Counted from the stretch's first letter, positions 35,400-44,767 are shown. The stretch: 64,000 nt of DNA from Leptothrix cholodnii SP-6 (GCF_000019785.1 NC_010524.1:248001-312000), one strand, 5' to 3'. Notes: generated by a model not told the origin, from the letters alone. Numbers and translations: made by a program.

Positions 35400-35500
35400 G
35401 GTGGTTTCCTTGTTCGGTCGGGCAACGGTTGCGCCGATGTTAGTGGGGGCTCAGGCGCCGAGCGCGGCGAGGTGTCTTGCCGGCGCGGCGCGGGTGTCGA

Positions 35501-36631
35501 TCAGGTGTCGAGCGCGCGCGCGGCCAGCCAGCGCTTGACGGGGCTCAGGCGGTCGACCAGGGTCAGGCCGTGGTTGCGCAGGTCCTTCAGCGGGCCGGGC
35601 GGGGCGGCGAACAGCTGCAGCAGGCCGTCGGTCAGCGTGCCCATCATGCGCGTGGGCGCCAGGCGTTCGCGGGCGTAGCGGCGCAGCGTGCGCTCGTCGC
35701 CGGCGCTGCGCCAGGGGCTCGTGCGGCGCGCGTCGTGCAGCACGCGCACGAGGCAGCGCACGTCGGCCAGGCCGAGGTTCAGGCCCTGGCCCGACAGCGG
35801 ATGCACCGCGTGCGCGGCGTCGCCCAGCAGCGCCCAGCCCGGGCCGATCCAGCGCTGTGCACGCGCGAGCATCAGCGGCCAGCCGGCGCGTTCGCCCGAC
35901 AGCCGCAGCGTGCCGGCCGCGCCGCCGCTGGCCTCGTCCAGCGCCGCCTCGAAATCGGCCGGCGTGCAGGCCATCAGCTCGGCGGCACGGGCCTCGGGCA
36001 GCGACCACACCAGGCCGTAGGAATGGCCGATCTGCGGGCGGTCGAACGGCAGCAGCGCCAGGATGTCCGGGCTGCGGAACCACTGGCGGGCGATGCCGTG
36101 GTGCGGCGCATCGGCCACCAGCCGCGCCGCCACCGCGTGGTGGCCGTAGGGCCAGCGCTCGAAGACGGCGCCCAGCGCCTCGCGGGTGGCCGAATCGCGG
36201 CCCTCGCAGACCGCCAGCAGCGCGGCCGGCGCGTTCTGCTCGAGCCGCTGCACGTGCGGCGCGTAACGCAGCGCCTCGGCCAGCGCGGCGTCGAGCGCGG
36301 CGGCGTCGACGATCCAGGCCAGCGCGTCGACCGTCTGCTGCCAGGCGCTGAATTCGAGGTGGCCGCCGGCATCGCCGTCGATCTGCATCTCGTCGACGGC
36401 GGTGATGGCGTCGGCCGGCAGGGCGTCCCACACGCGCAGCTCGCGCAGCAGTTGCGCCGAGCCGGCGTTGAGCGCGTAGGTGCGCACGTCGGGGCCGCTG
36501 CGCGTGGGCGCCGGGGGCGTCACCAGCCCGACCTGCCAGCCCAGCCGGCTCAGCGCCAGCGCCAGGCTGGCACCGACCGGTCCGCCGCCGCGGATGCAGA
36601 CATCGAGGGGGCGCGTTGCACTCGTGTTCAT
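35501..36631 (-). CDS. UbiH/UbiF-family FAD monooxygenase
   Basis: A 376-residue flavoprotein hydroxylase probably acting on the ubiquinone ring. The dinucleotide motif IRGGGPVGASLALAL, the family DVRTYALN segment and the second FAD motif GDAAHAVHPLSGQGLNLG are clear. ATG 36631 is chosen as the last start before the conserved N-terminus. Which ring position it hydroxylates cannot be told from this sequence. It is followed by dsbC. Confidence 0.88.
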   Translation of the reverse strand: MNTSATRPLDVCIRGGGPVGASLALALSRLGWQVGLVTPPAPTRSGPDVRTYALNAGSAQLLRELRVWDALPADAITAVDEMQIDGDAGGHLEFSAWQQTVDALAWIVDAAALDAALAEALRYAPHVQRLEQNAPAALLAVCEGRDSATREALGAVFERWPYGHHAVAARLVADAPHHGIARQWFRSPDILALLPFDRPQIGHSYGLVWSLPEARAAELMACTPADFEAALDEASGGAAGTLRLSGERAGWPLMLARAQRWIGPGWALLGDAAHAVHPLSGQGLNLGLADVRCLVRVLHDARRTSPWRSAGDERTLRRYARERLAPTRMMGTLTDGLLQLFAAPPGPLKDLRNHGLTLVDRLSPVKRWLAARALDT

Positions 36632-36653
36632 GGCGGCCATTGTAGAAAGCGGC

Positions 36654-36675
36654 AACGGCGCCTTGTGGCGCCGTT
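36654..36675 (-). terminator. terminator after tail-collar gene
   Basis: AACGGCGCC (36654-36662) pairs perfectly with GGCGCCGTT (36667-36675) across a four-base loop, 24 bases past the stop of the leftward collar-domain gene and before the UbiH-family start. Confidence 0.6.
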
Positions 36676-36698
36676 TCAGCGGGGGAGGGGTGTGGCGA

Positions 36699-36935
36699 TC
36701 AGGCGCGTTGGGGGTAGACGCCGTTGAGCGCGATCTGGTAGCTCATGCCTTGTGCAGGGGCGGCCATCTTGGGGATCCCGAAGGTGGACTGGCCGTCGCC
36801 GCCATAGGTCGTTCCCATCAGCGAATACAGCGCCTGGTACTGCATGATCGGCAACAGCCGCCCGTCACACGGGGCCCAGCCCTCCATCTGGAACGGGAAC
36901 GAGAACAACGCGATCATGCCGAGAATGGGGTCCAT
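36699..36935 (-). CDS. short tail-collar (microcystin-dependent) domain protein
   Basis: A 78-residue protein that is essentially one phage tail collar domain. The family signature is clear: LGMIALFSFPFQMEGWAPCDG followed by the YQALYSLMGTTYGGDGQSTFGIP-type consensus (only key parts cited). Such MdpB-like proteins are usually about 170-180 residues; this one stops shortly after the collar motif. No phage genes surround it. It has its own terminator and a 156-base divergent upstream region, so it is probably an independently expressed accessory gene. Confidence 0.8.
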   Translation of the reverse strand: MDPILGMIALFSFPFQMEGWAPCDGRLLPIMQYQALYSLMGTTYGGDGQSTFGIPKMAAPAQGMSYQIALNGVYPQRA

Positions 36936-37091
36936 GGGGCTCACTCGAAAAGGTTGGTTGGGACGCTGTTCATGGTAGGTCGACGGCGCTGGGATCGCGT
37001 TGATTCGACGCACCGATTTGTCCGAAAGTGAAAAATCGCAACACTCCTGGCCCGCGCTATCCTGCCGTCCACCTGGATTCCCCGCCCGCCC

Positions 37092-37964
37092 ATGTCCGAC
37101 TTCATTCCCGACGACGGCAGCAGCCCGCTGCGCATCGCCAGCCTGCACATCTACCCGGTCAAGTCGTGCACGGGCATCACGCTCGACGAGGCGCTGCTGG
37201 CCGACACCGGCCTCGACCGCGATCGCCAGTGGATGGTGGTCGATCCGCAAGGCCTGTTCGTCAGCCAGCGCGAGACCCCCCGCATGGCGCTGATCCAGGT
37301 CAGCCTCAAGAACGGCGAGGCGGTGCTGCGCGCGCCCGGCATGCTGGCGCTGCACCTGCCGCTCGACGCCGCCGAGGATCCGATCGACGTGCAGGTGTGG
37401 GATGACCGCCTGAGCGCCTGCAGCATGGGCCGGACCGCCGACCAGTGGCTGAGCGATTTCCTCGGCCGGCCGCTGCGCCTGGCGCGCTTCGACCCCGAGC
37501 AGCAGCGCTACTCGAGCCGGCGCTGGACCGGCGACGTCGCCGCGGCCAACCTGTTTTCCGACGGTTACCCGATCCTCGTCACCGCCACCGCGTCGCTGGC
37601 CGACCTGAACCGGCGCCTCGCCGAGCGCGGCCAGCCGGCGGTGACGATGGCGCGCTTTCGGCCCAACCTGGTGCTCGACGGCATCGACGCCTATGCCGAG
37701 GACCATCTCGACGAGCTGCAGTTCGACACCCCCGACGGCCCGGTCACGCTGCGGCTGGTCAAGCCCTGCCCGCGCTGCCCGATCCCGAACACCGACCCGC
37801 TGACCGCCGAACGCGGCGACGAGCCCGGCCTGACGCTGGCCGGCTACCGCGCCGACGCGCGGCTCGACGGTGCTGTCACCTTCGGCATGAACGCGGTGAT
37901 CGTCGCGGGCATCGACTGCCGCCTGAAGGTCGGCCAAAAAGGCCGCGGCACGGTCAGGTACTGA
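37092..37964 (+). CDS. MOSC-domain protein (YcbX-like)
   Basis: A 290-residue protein with the MOSC N-terminal beta-barrel ([12 protein letters not shown]) and the C-terminal MOSC domain, whose conserved cysteine lies in [14 protein letters not shown] proteins bind molybdenum cofactor; YcbX works in reduction of N-hydroxylated compounds. The final Tyr codon and TGA fall in dispersed repeat copy B. Divergent from the collar gene. Confidence 0.9.
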   Translation: MSDFIPDDGSSPLRIASLHIYPVKSCTGITLDEALLADTGLDRDRQWMVVDPQGLFVSQRETPRMALIQVSLKNGEAVLRAPGMLALHLPLDAAEDPIDVQVWDDRLSACSMGRTADQWLSDFLGRPLRLARFDPEQQRYSSRRWTGDVAAANLFSDGYPILVTATASLADLNRRLAERGQPAVTMARFRPNLVLDGIDAYAEDHLDELQFDTPDGPVTLRLVKPCPRCPIPNTDPLTAERGDEPGLTLAGYRADARLDGAVTFGMNAVIVAGIDCRLKVGQKGRGTVRY

Positions 37965-38046
37965 GCGCCCCCAAGGCCGCCGCTTGCGGCGTCCGCCCCC
38001 CCGAGGGGGAGCAAGGAAACTTGGGGCGGCCCGGCGTTTCCTTGAG
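37958..38046. repeat. dispersed intergenic repeat, copy B
   Basis: About 89 bases matching 8594-8687 almost base for base from GTACTGAG to TTTCCTTGAG; the main differences are a shorter C run (7 instead of 11) and small changes near the first stem. It again includes TAC-TGA as the last codon and stop of the upstream gene. Confidence 0.9.
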
Positions 38047-38127
38047 CCCGGCGGGCGGCTCTCTACAATCGGTCCCTGTCCGGCGGTCGCCCTGGCCGCT
38101 CCTGCTCCTCCCCCCGAGATCCCCACC

Positions 38128-39222
38128 ATGAGCCTCAAGTGCGGCATCGTGGGCCTGCCCAACGTCGGCAAGTCCACCCTCTTCAATGCGCTGACCAAGG
38201 CCGGCATCGCCGCCGAGAACTACCCGTTCTGCACCATCGAGCCCAACGTGGGGGTGGTCGAGCTGCCCGATCCGCGCCTGCAAGGTCTGGCACAGATCGT
38301 CCAGCCCGAGCGCATCCTGCCGGCGATCGTCGAATTCGTGGACATCGCCGGCCTGGTGGCCGGCGCCTCGCAGGGTGAGGGCCTGGGCAACAAGTTCCTC
38401 AGCCACATCCGCGAGACCGACGCCATCGTCAACGTGGTGCGCTGCTTCGAGGACGACAACGTCATCCACGTCGCCGGCAAGATCGACCCGATCTCCGACA
38501 TCGAGGTGATCCAGACCGAACTCTGCCTGGCCGACCTCGGCACGGTCGAGAAGACGCTGCACCGCTCGCTCAAGGCGGCCCGCTCGGGCAACGACAAGGA
38601 AGCCGCCGCGCTGGTCAAGGTGCTCGAGAAGTGCCAGGCCGCGCTCGACCAGGCCCAGCCGGTGCGCAGCCTCGACTTCAGCAAGGAAGAGCTGGTCATC
38701 CTCAAGCCGCTGTGCCTGATCACCGCCAAGCCGGCGATGTTCGTCGGCAACGTCGACGAGACCGGCTTCGAGAACAACCCCTTCCTGGATCGCCTGAAGG
38801 AGTTCGCCGCCAAGCAGAACGCGCCGGTGGTGGCGATCTGCGCCAAGACCGAGGCCGAGCTGGCCGAGATGGAGGACGACGACCGCGCGATGTTCCTGGC
38901 CGAGATGGGCCAGGACGAGCCGGGCCTGAACCGCCTGATCCGCGCCGCCTTCAAGCTGCTGGGCCTGCAGACCTACTTCACCGCCGGGGTCAAGGAAGTG
39001 CGCGCCTGGACCATCCACGTCGGCGACACCGCGCCGCAGGCCGCGGGCGTGATCCACACCGATTTCGAGCGCGGCTTCATCCGCGCCCAGACCATCGCCT
39101 ATGACGACTTCATCACCTTCAAGGGCGAGCAGGGCGCCAAGGACGCCGGCAAGATGCGCGCCGAAGGCAAGGAGTACGTCGTCAAGGATGGCGACGTGCT
39201 GAACTTCCTGTTCAACGTCTGA
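38128..39222 (+). CDS. ychF: redox-regulated ATPase YchF
   Basis: A 364-residue Obg-related P-loop protein that prefers ATP and binds ribosomes. Visible are the P-loop GLPNVGKST at residues 8-16, the switch regions, [17 protein letters not shown], and the C-terminal TGS domain from about 280. ATG 38128 follows repeat copy B. Length is standard. Confidence 0.96.
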   Translation: MSLKCGIVGLPNVGKSTLFNALTKAGIAAENYPFCTIEPNVGVVELPDPRLQGLAQIVQPERILPAIVEFVDIAGLVAGASQGEGLGNKFLSHIRETDAIVNVVRCFEDDNVIHVAGKIDPISDIEVIQTELCLADLGTVEKTLHRSLKAARSGNDKEAAALVKVLEKCQAALDQAQPVRSLDFSKEELVILKPLCLITAKPAMFVGNVDETGFENNPFLDRLKEFAAKQNAPVVAICAKTEAELAEMEDDDRAMFLAEMGQDEPGLNRLIRAAFKLLGLQTYFTAGVKEVRAWTIHVGDTAPQAAGVIHTDFERGFIRAQTIAYDDFITFKGEQGAKDAGKMRAEGKEYVVKDGDVLNFLFNV

Positions 39223-39247
39223 AGCCGGGCGCTAGCGCGATTCCGCC

Positions 39248-39481
39248 ATGGCCCAGCCCAAGATCACCCGCATCGAAGTGCAGCGCTACAAGGCGGCACG
39301 CAACCTCACGGGGCTGGTCGAGATCGGTTTCGACGGCCTGTTCCTGCAGAAGCCGGCGCCCGAAGACCGCGAGCCGATGCACGTGCTGAGCATGAGCGAG
39401 GCCGATGCGCGCTCGCTGATGATGCTGCTCAAGTCGCAGCTGGCCGAGTTCGACAAGCGCAAGGCGCGCAGCCAGCGCTGA
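39248..39481 (+). CDS. conserved small protein of unknown function
   Basis: A 77-residue cytoplasmic protein 25 bases after ychF on the same strand. It starts MAQPKITRIEVQRYKAARN, has a beta-rich first half and a helical end (DARSLMMLLKSQLAEFDKRKARSQR region) rich in lysine and arginine. I do not recognise the family. Codon use and tight spacing to ychF support it being real. Confidence 0.6.
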   Translation: MAQPKITRIEVQRYKAARNLTGLVEIGFDGLFLQKPAPEDREPMHVLSMSEADARSLMMLLKSQLAEFDKRKARSQR

Positions 39482-39505
39482 GACGGCCGTGCGCGGCGGG
39501 GCCGG

Positions 39506-40492
39506 TCACGCGGCGTCTGGTGCCGTGACTGCGGCGGCGGCGGGGGCTGCGACCGATGCGGGGCCCGCCTGCGCAGCGGCGGGTTCGTCGCCATCCGCCG
39601 CGGCTGCGTCGGCTTCCGGCTCCACCGTCACCGTGACCTCGACCGTCATGCCCAGGTAGGCCTCCTTGGGGCCCACGTAACTGCCGGTCAGCGGCACCGC
39701 CAGCGACGGGTCGCGCGCCACCGCGACGCGGATCAGGTTGCGCCCGCCGATGATGGCGTTGGTCGGGTCGAAAGGCAGCCAGCCGGCGCCCGGCAGATAG
39801 ACGTGCACCCAGGCATGGGTCGCACCGCCGCCGACCACGCCGCCGGCGGCGTCGGTCAGCGTGTCGTCGTAGAGATAGCCCGACACGAAGCGTGCCGCCA
39901 GGCCCAGGCTGCGCACCGCCTCCATCATGAACAGCGCGAAATCGCGACAGCTGCCGCTGCCGAGCGCGAGCGTTTCGGTGGGCGTGCGGGTGCCTTCTTC
40001 GTCGCGCGATTCGTAGCTGAACTGCGCCTTGATGGCGCGCGTGATGGCGATCAGCACGTCCAGCGTCTTGTCGGTGCCGGCCTCGGCACAGACGGCGCGC
40101 ACCCAGGCGTCGACGCGGTGGCCCGGGTCGGCGTGGTGGCGCTCGATGCTGCGGGCCAGATCGGGAATCTCGCGTGCCTCGTAGCTGAACGGCAGGCGCT
40201 CGGCATAGTCCTCGATCATGTCGACATCGGGCTCGACCGGGAAATGCTCGGCCACGAAGGTCGACTCGAAGCTCAGCTCGTCGGCCGGCTCCGCGAAGGT
40301 CGCCACCAGGATCGAGTTGGCGTTGACGTCGTGGGCCCAGCGCACGGTCGGCTGCGGCACGATGCGGATGCCGGTGTGCAGCAGCCGCAGGTCGTGGCTG
40401 TCACGCGGCCGGCACATGAAGCGGTGTTCGCTGAACTGCACCGGCTCGCGGTAGCGGTAGACGGTCTTGTGCGAGATCTTGAGCCGAGCCAT
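39506..40492 (-). CDS. transglutaminase-like cysteine protease family protein
   Basis: A 328-residue protein from ATG 40492. The N-terminal beta domain (MARLKISHKTVYRYREPV) and a transglutaminase core with catalytic Cys182 (GSGSCRDFALF), His226 (THAWVHV) and Asp242 (PFDPTN) are clear. The last ~50 residues are alanine/proline-rich and probably unstructured. It follows the DegP-like protease gene by 74 bases; role unknown, though members often sit in peptide- or redox-related operons. Confidence 0.87.
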   Translation of the reverse strand: MARLKISHKTVYRYREPVQFSEHRFMCRPRDSHDLRLLHTGIRIVPQPTVRWAHDVNANSILVATFAEPADELSFESTFVAEHFPVEPDVDMIEDYAERLPFSYEAREIPDLARSIERHHADPGHRVDAWVRAVCAEAGTDKTLDVLIAITRAIKAQFSYESRDEEGTRTPTETLALGSGSCRDFALFMMEAVRSLGLAARFVSGYLYDDTLTDAAGGVVGGGATHAWVHVYLPGAGWLPFDPTNAIIGGRNLIRVAVARDPSLAVPLTGSYVGPKEAYLGMTVEVTVTVEPEADAAAADGDEPAAAQAGPASVAAPAAAAVTAPDAA

Positions 40493-40566
40493 GCCGGATC
40501 CTCCTGGGCGCGACTCTAAGCGCTTCATGTGTCGCCCGGACGGCACGACACCGCCCGGGCGGCGTG

Positions 40567-42096
40567 TCAGCCCAGGCTCACCGGCACGAAGATCTTGTCG
40601 CCGTCGCGCTGCACCAGCAGCGCCACGCGCTTGGGCTTCTTCATCAGCACCGACTGCAGCTGCTCGATGCTGCGCACCGGCTGGCCGTTGATCGCCAGCA
40701 GCACGTCGCCGGCCTCGATGCCCGCGCTCCTGGCCGCGCCGGTCACCTGTTCGACGAGCAGGCCCTGTTCGACCTGGGCGTCGCGGCGCTCCTGCGGCGT
40801 GAGCGGCCGCAGCGCCAGGCCGATCTGGCCGCCGCGCTGGGCGTCGTCCTCGGCCTGGGCGGTCGGGTTGGCGCCGTCGTCGGCGCTGCCCAGCTTGGCG
40901 TCGATGTCGCGGGCGGCGTGGTCGCGCCAGACCTTGAGCTGCACCTTCTGACCCGGCGTCGACAGCCCGATCAGGCTCGACAGCGAACCCGAGCGCAGCA
41001 CCGGCTCGCCGTTGACCGCGGTGATCACGTCACCGGGCTGCAGGCCGGCGGCCGCCGCGGCGCTCTGGGGCGCCACGCTCGAGATCAGCGCGCCGTCCGG
41101 CCGGGGCAAACCGAAGGATTCGGCCAGCGCCTGGTCGACGTCCTGCACCGTCACGCCCAGCCGGGCGTGGCTGGCGCGGCCGGTGGCGACGATCTGGTCC
41201 TTGACCTGCAGCGCCACGTTGATCGGGATCGCGAAGCTCAGGCCCTGGTAGCCGCCGCTTTGCGAGTAGATCTGCGCGTTGATGCCGACCACCGCGCCGC
41301 CGCCGTCGAACAGCGGGCCGCCCGAGTTGCCGGGGTTGACGGCCGCGTCGGTCTGGATGAACGGCACCACCGCGTCACCCGGCAGCGAGCGGCCCTTGGC
41401 GCTGACGATGCCCTGCGTAGCGCTCTGCTCCAGCCCGTAGGGCGCACCGATGGCGAGCACCGGGTCGCCCACTTCGAGCTGGCGCGGGTCGCCCAGGCGC
41501 ACGGTCGGCAGATCCTTGGCCTCGATGCGCAGCACGGCGATGTCGGTGGCCGGGTCGACCCCCAGCACCTTGGCCACGAACTCGCGCCGGTCGCTGAGCT
41601 TGACGGTGACCTCCTTGGCGTCGCGCACCACGTGGGCGTTGGTCAGGATCAGGCCGTCGGTCGAGATGATGAAACCCGAGCCCTGGCCGCGGAACGGCTG
41701 GTTCGGCTGCGCGCCGCGGCCGCGCCCGGGCTGGCCCGGCATGCCGCGGAAGAAGCGGAAGTACGGGTCGTTCTCGATGCCCGGCGGCAGGCCGCCCTGC
41801 GCCTGTTCCTCGGCGCTGGCCTGGCGTTCGCCCTTGACCACCACGCCGACCACCGCCGGGCCGAACTTGCGCACGATGCCGCGGTAGTCGGGCACCGCGC
41901 CGTCACCGGCGAGCATCGGCACGGGGGCCGGATTGACGGTGCCGAGCGCGAGCTGCGTCTGGGCCGCGGCCTGGGTCGCCTCGGTGTTGACGGCCGGGCG
42001 GCCCTTCATCCAGTCGGGCAGGCCGATCGCTGTGGCGGCGCCGGCACCCAGCACGCCGGCCGCGACCAGCGCGACCGTCAGGTTCTTGGTTTTCAT
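40567..42096 (-). CDS. DegP/MucD-like periplasmic serine protease
   Basis: A 509-residue HtrA-family protease and chaperone of the periplasm. An N-terminal signal or anchor (LTVALVAAGVLGAGAATA) is followed by the trypsin-like domain with His155 (LTNAHVV), Asp185 (DPATDIAVL) and Ser258 (NPGNSGGPL), then two PDZ domains. It lies 112 bases downstream of the sensor kinase, as MucD/DegP genes often do beside envelope-sensing pairs. Confidence 0.93.
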   Translation of the reverse strand: MKTKNLTVALVAAGVLGAGAATAIGLPDWMKGRPAVNTEATQAAAQTQLALGTVNPAPVPMLAGDGAVPDYRGIVRKFGPAVVGVVVKGERQASAEEQAQGGLPPGIENDPYFRFFRGMPGQPGRGRGAQPNQPFRGQGSGFIISTDGLILTNAHVVRDAKEVTVKLSDRREFVAKVLGVDPATDIAVLRIEAKDLPTVRLGDPRQLEVGDPVLAIGAPYGLEQSATQGIVSAKGRSLPGDAVVPFIQTDAAVNPGNSGGPLFDGGGAVVGINAQIYSQSGGYQGLSFAIPINVALQVKDQIVATGRASHARLGVTVQDVDQALAESFGLPRPDGALISSVAPQSAAAAAGLQPGDVITAVNGEPVLRSGSLSSLIGLSTPGQKVQLKVWRDHAARDIDAKLGSADDGANPTAQAEDDAQRGGQIGLALRPLTPQERRDAQVEQGLLVEQVTGAARSAGIEAGDVLLAINGQPVRSIEQLQSVLMKKPKRVALLVQRDGDKIFVPVSLG

Positions 42097-42208
42097 CGCA
42101 GATCCTTCAAGGCTGTGGCGGGGGATTCCGCATGCCTGGCACGGTAGAAGGCGGCGATGAAGGGGGCGTGAGGCGAAGGTGAAGCGAAGGTGAAGGGGCG
42201 GTGCCGAT

Positions 42209-43537
42209 TCAGGTCGAGGCCGGGGCGACCGCCGGCTCGGGAAACCTCAGCGTCACCCGCAGCCCGCCGAGCGGCGAATCGTCCAAAGTGAGCGTCGCGC
42301 CATGCCGCTGCGCCACCTGCCGCACGATCGCCAGGCCCAGGCCGCTGCCCGATTCGCTGCTGCTGGCGGCGCCGCGCACGAAGCGCTGGAACACCCGCTC
42401 GCGCTCGGCGGCCGGGATGCCGGGGCCGCTGTCGTCGACTTCGAGCACCGGCCGGCCGTCTTGCATATGCACGCTGATGCGCACCTGCGCGCCCTCGGGG
42501 CTGTAGCGCAACGCGTTGTCGACTAGGTTGCGCGCCAGCGCCAGCAGCGCGGCCGGGTCGCCGGACACCGTCACCGCCTGCGCCGGCAGATCGCTCTCGA
42601 CACGGCTGCCGCGCGAGCGCGCGAGCGCCTCGTTGTGGGCGAGCGCCTGGCGGGCGATGTCGCACAGGTCGAGCTCGCTGGGTTCGACCGGCGGCGCGCC
42701 GGGCTCGCTGCGCGCCAGCGCGAGCAGCTGCTCGACCAGCCGCACGGCGCGCTCGATGCCGGCGCGCAGAGTGGCGATGGCCTCGTCGCGGTCGCCGTCG
42801 TTGCCGGCGCGCTGCAGCAGGTGGAGCTGGAGTTTCAGCGCCGTCAGCGGCGAGCGCAGCTCGTGCGCGGCGTCGGCGACGAAGGCGCGCTGGGTGTCGA
42901 GCGAGCCGCCCACGCGTTGCAGCAGCTCGTTGAGCGCGCGTGCCAGCGGCGCCAGTTCATCGGGCAGGCCGTCGGCGGGCAGCGGCGCGAGCGACGCGGC
43001 ATCGCGCTGCCGCAAGCCGGCCGCCAACTGCTGCAGCGGCCGCAGCGCCCAGGTGGCCAGCACGCCGAGCGCCAGTGCCAGCAGCGGCGCCAGCAGCAGC
43101 AGCGGCGTGACGCTGCGCAGCGCCGCGTCGGCCGCCAGCCGCTGGCGCACGCGCACCGGTTGCGCCACCTGGATCACGCGGGTGCGGGTGGCGACGCTGT
43201 AGGTGCGCCAGAGCTGGTCGCCGGCGCGGATCTCGGCCAGCCCGAGCAGCGCACGCGCCGGCAGATCGGTGTGCAGGCGCGAGGCGTAGATGCTGCGGCC
43301 GTCGGCGCTCCAGATCTGCACCACGAAATCGAAATCCTCCTCGGCCAGCGCGCCGGCCTGCTCGGGCGCGATCTCGCCCTGGTCACGCAGCGACAGCGCC
43401 ATCTGGCGCAGCTGGTAGTCGAACAGCGCCTCGCTCTCGGCCCGCACCTGGCGGTAGGTCAGCGCGGCAAACGCACCTGCGGCCAGCGCGATCAGCAGCA
43501 GCAGGCCGACCAGCAGTCGCGTGCGGATGGAAGTCAA
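42209..43537 (-). CDS. QseC-like sensor histidine kinase
   Basis: A 442-residue membrane kinase. The TTG at 43537 is used because the first membrane helix begins almost at once and GAGGGG lies just upstream. Two helices (about 8-28 and 145-165) enclose a ~115-residue periplasmic domain. HAMP and HisKA follow with His225 (ADAAHELRSPLTAL), then HATPase motifs NLVDNALRYSP, DDSGPGIP and SGSGLGLAIV. Partner of the response regulator at 43635; a 34-codon ORF fills the gap. Confidence 0.9.
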   Translation of the reverse strand: MTSIRTRLLVGLLLLIALAAGAFAALTYRQVRAESEALFDYQLRQMALSLRDQGEIAPEQAGALAEEDFDFVVQIWSADGRSIYASRLHTDLPARALLGLAEIRAGDQLWRTYSVATRTRVIQVAQPVRVRQRLAADAALRSVTPLLLLAPLLALALGVLATWALRPLQQLAAGLRQRDAASLAPLPADGLPDELAPLARALNELLQRVGGSLDTQRAFVADAAHELRSPLTALKLQLHLLQRAGNDGDRDEAIATLRAGIERAVRLVEQLLALARSEPGAPPVEPSELDLCDIARQALAHNEALARSRGSRVESDLPAQAVTVSGDPAALLALARNLVDNALRYSPEGAQVRISVHMQDGRPVLEVDDSGPGIPAAERERVFQRFVRGAASSSESGSGLGLAIVRQVAQRHGATLTLDDSPLGGLRVTLRFPEPAVAPAST

Positions 43538-43638
43538 TTGAGCCCCTCGTCCGACGGGTACGTCGACCGATCCCCCACGGGGATGCGGGCCGGCTTGGGA
43601 GCGGCCCGGCGCTCGTCCCGCGCGTCTGGCAGTTTCAT
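43534..43638 (-). CDS. possible 34-residue small protein between regulator and kinase
   Basis: An ORF of 34 codons whose ATG (43636-43638) overlaps the regulator's TGA as ATGA and whose TGA overlaps the kinase's TTG as TTGA. It is charged and hydrophilic, starting MKLPDARDERRAAPKPAR and ending near YPSDEGLN, with no helix or signal. It may be a real coupled peptide or simply a ribosome bridge that carries translation across the gap. No family is recognisable at this length. Confidence 0.4.
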   Translation of the reverse strand: MKLPDARDERRAAPKPARIPVGDRSTYPSDEGLN

Positions 43639-44342
43639 GGGCTGGCGCCGCCGTCGTCGGCCAGGCTGTAGCCCAGCCCGCGCATCGTGCGGATGAACCC
43701 CGGCCCGAGCTTGCGGCGCAGCTGGTAGATGTAGACCGAGACCGCGTTGCTCTCGATCTCCTCGCCCCAGCCGTAGAGCCGGTCTTCGAGCTGGGCGCGG
43801 GTGAGCATCGCGCCCGGCCGCGTCATCAGCGCTTCGAGCACGGCGATCTCGCGCGCCGACAGCAGCACCGGCTGGCCGTCGCGCGTGACCTGGCGGGTGG
43901 CCGGGTCGAGCGTGACGCCGCGGTGGCTGAGCACGCTCTGCGCGCGGCCGCTGTGGCGGCGCATCACGGCGCGGATGCGGGCGGCGAGTTCATCGAGCTC
44001 GAAGGGCTTGACGAGGTAGTCGTCGGCGCCGGCGTCGAGGCCGCGCACGCGGTCGCCCGGGCCGTCGCGCGCGGTCAGCACGATCACCGGCGTGCTGTCT
44101 TCGCGCGAACGCAGGCTGCGCAGCAGGCTGAGGCCGTCGGTTCCCGGTTCGGTCAGGTTGGAGGCGGCGCGACCGGGTGGCAGGCCGAGATCGAGCAGCA
44201 CCAGGTCGAAACGTTCACTCGCCAGCGTGGCCTGCGCGGCGGCGACGTCGCGCACCCAGTCGACCGCCATGCCTTCGAGGCGCAGCGCGGCGCGCAGGCT
44301 GCTGCCGATCATCGGATCGTCTTCGACGAGCAGGAGGCGCAT
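43635..44342 (-). CDS. OmpR/QseB-family response regulator
   Basis: A 235-residue regulator with Asp8/Asp9, phospho-acceptor Asp51 (LVLLDLGLP) and Lys in DDYLVKPFEL, then a winged-helix output domain ending IRTMRGLGYSLA. Right after Asp51 the usual LP-G-x-DG loop is expanded by about 13 residues (PGRAASNLTEPGT), which could alter how the phosphorylated state is read. Its start overlaps the Lrp/AsnC regulator stop by one base (TGATG). Confidence 0.9.
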   Translation of the reverse strand: MRLLLVEDDPMIGSSLRAALRLEGMAVDWVRDVAAAQATLASERFDLVLLDLGLPPGRAASNLTEPGTDGLSLLRSLRSREDSTPVIVLTARDGPGDRVRGLDAGADDYLVKPFELDELAARIRAVMRRHSGRAQSVLSHRGVTLDPATRQVTRDGQPVLLSAREIAVLEALMTRPGAMLTRAQLEDRLYGWGEEIESNAVSVYIYQLRRKLGPGFIRTMRGLGYSLADDGGASP

Positions 44343-44767
44343 CAGCCCATCCGGTAGGTTTGAAGGTGGATGCTGGTTTCGGTGGCGCCGATGCCCTTGA
44401 TCAGCCGCACCCGCTCCAGCACCGCGGCCAGTTCGGCCAGGTCGGCGGAGCGCAGTTCGGCCAGCAGATCCCAGCGGCCGTTGGTATCGTGCAGCGCGGC
44501 GATGCCGGGTTCGCCGAGCAGGGTGGCGATCACCTGGCGGGTCTGGTTGCCCTCGATCGCGATGCTCATCCAGGCGCTGATGTGCTGCGGCTGGCTGTCG
44601 GGTTTGAGGCGCACCGTGTAGCCGACGATCACGCCGGCGTCTTCGAGCTTGGTGATGCGGTTGCTGACCGTGCCGCGCGACACGCCGAGCTTGTGCGCCA
44701 GCGTGGCGACGCTGGTGCGGGCATCGGCGCGCAGCAGGGCGAGCAGTTGGAGATCGACGCTGTCCAT
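44342..44767 (-). CDS. Lrp/AsnC-family regulator
   Basis: A 141-residue feast/famine regulator with an N-terminal helix-turn-helix (TSVATLAHKLGVSRGTVSNR) and a C-terminal amino-acid-binding domain. It is divergent from the ornithine cyclodeaminase gene across 133 bases, the usual layout for a regulator controlling that gene and itself. A palindrome abuts its start codon. It overlaps the downstream OmpR-type regulator by one base, which is an unexpected joining of two regulatory units. Confidence 0.9.
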   Translation of the reverse strand: MDSVDLQLLALLRADARTSVATLAHKLGVSRGTVSNRITKLEDAGVIVGYTVRLKPDSQPQHISAWMSIAIEGNQTRQVIATLLGEPGIAALHDTNGRWDLLAELRSADLAELAAVLERVRLIKGIGATETSIHLQTYRMG

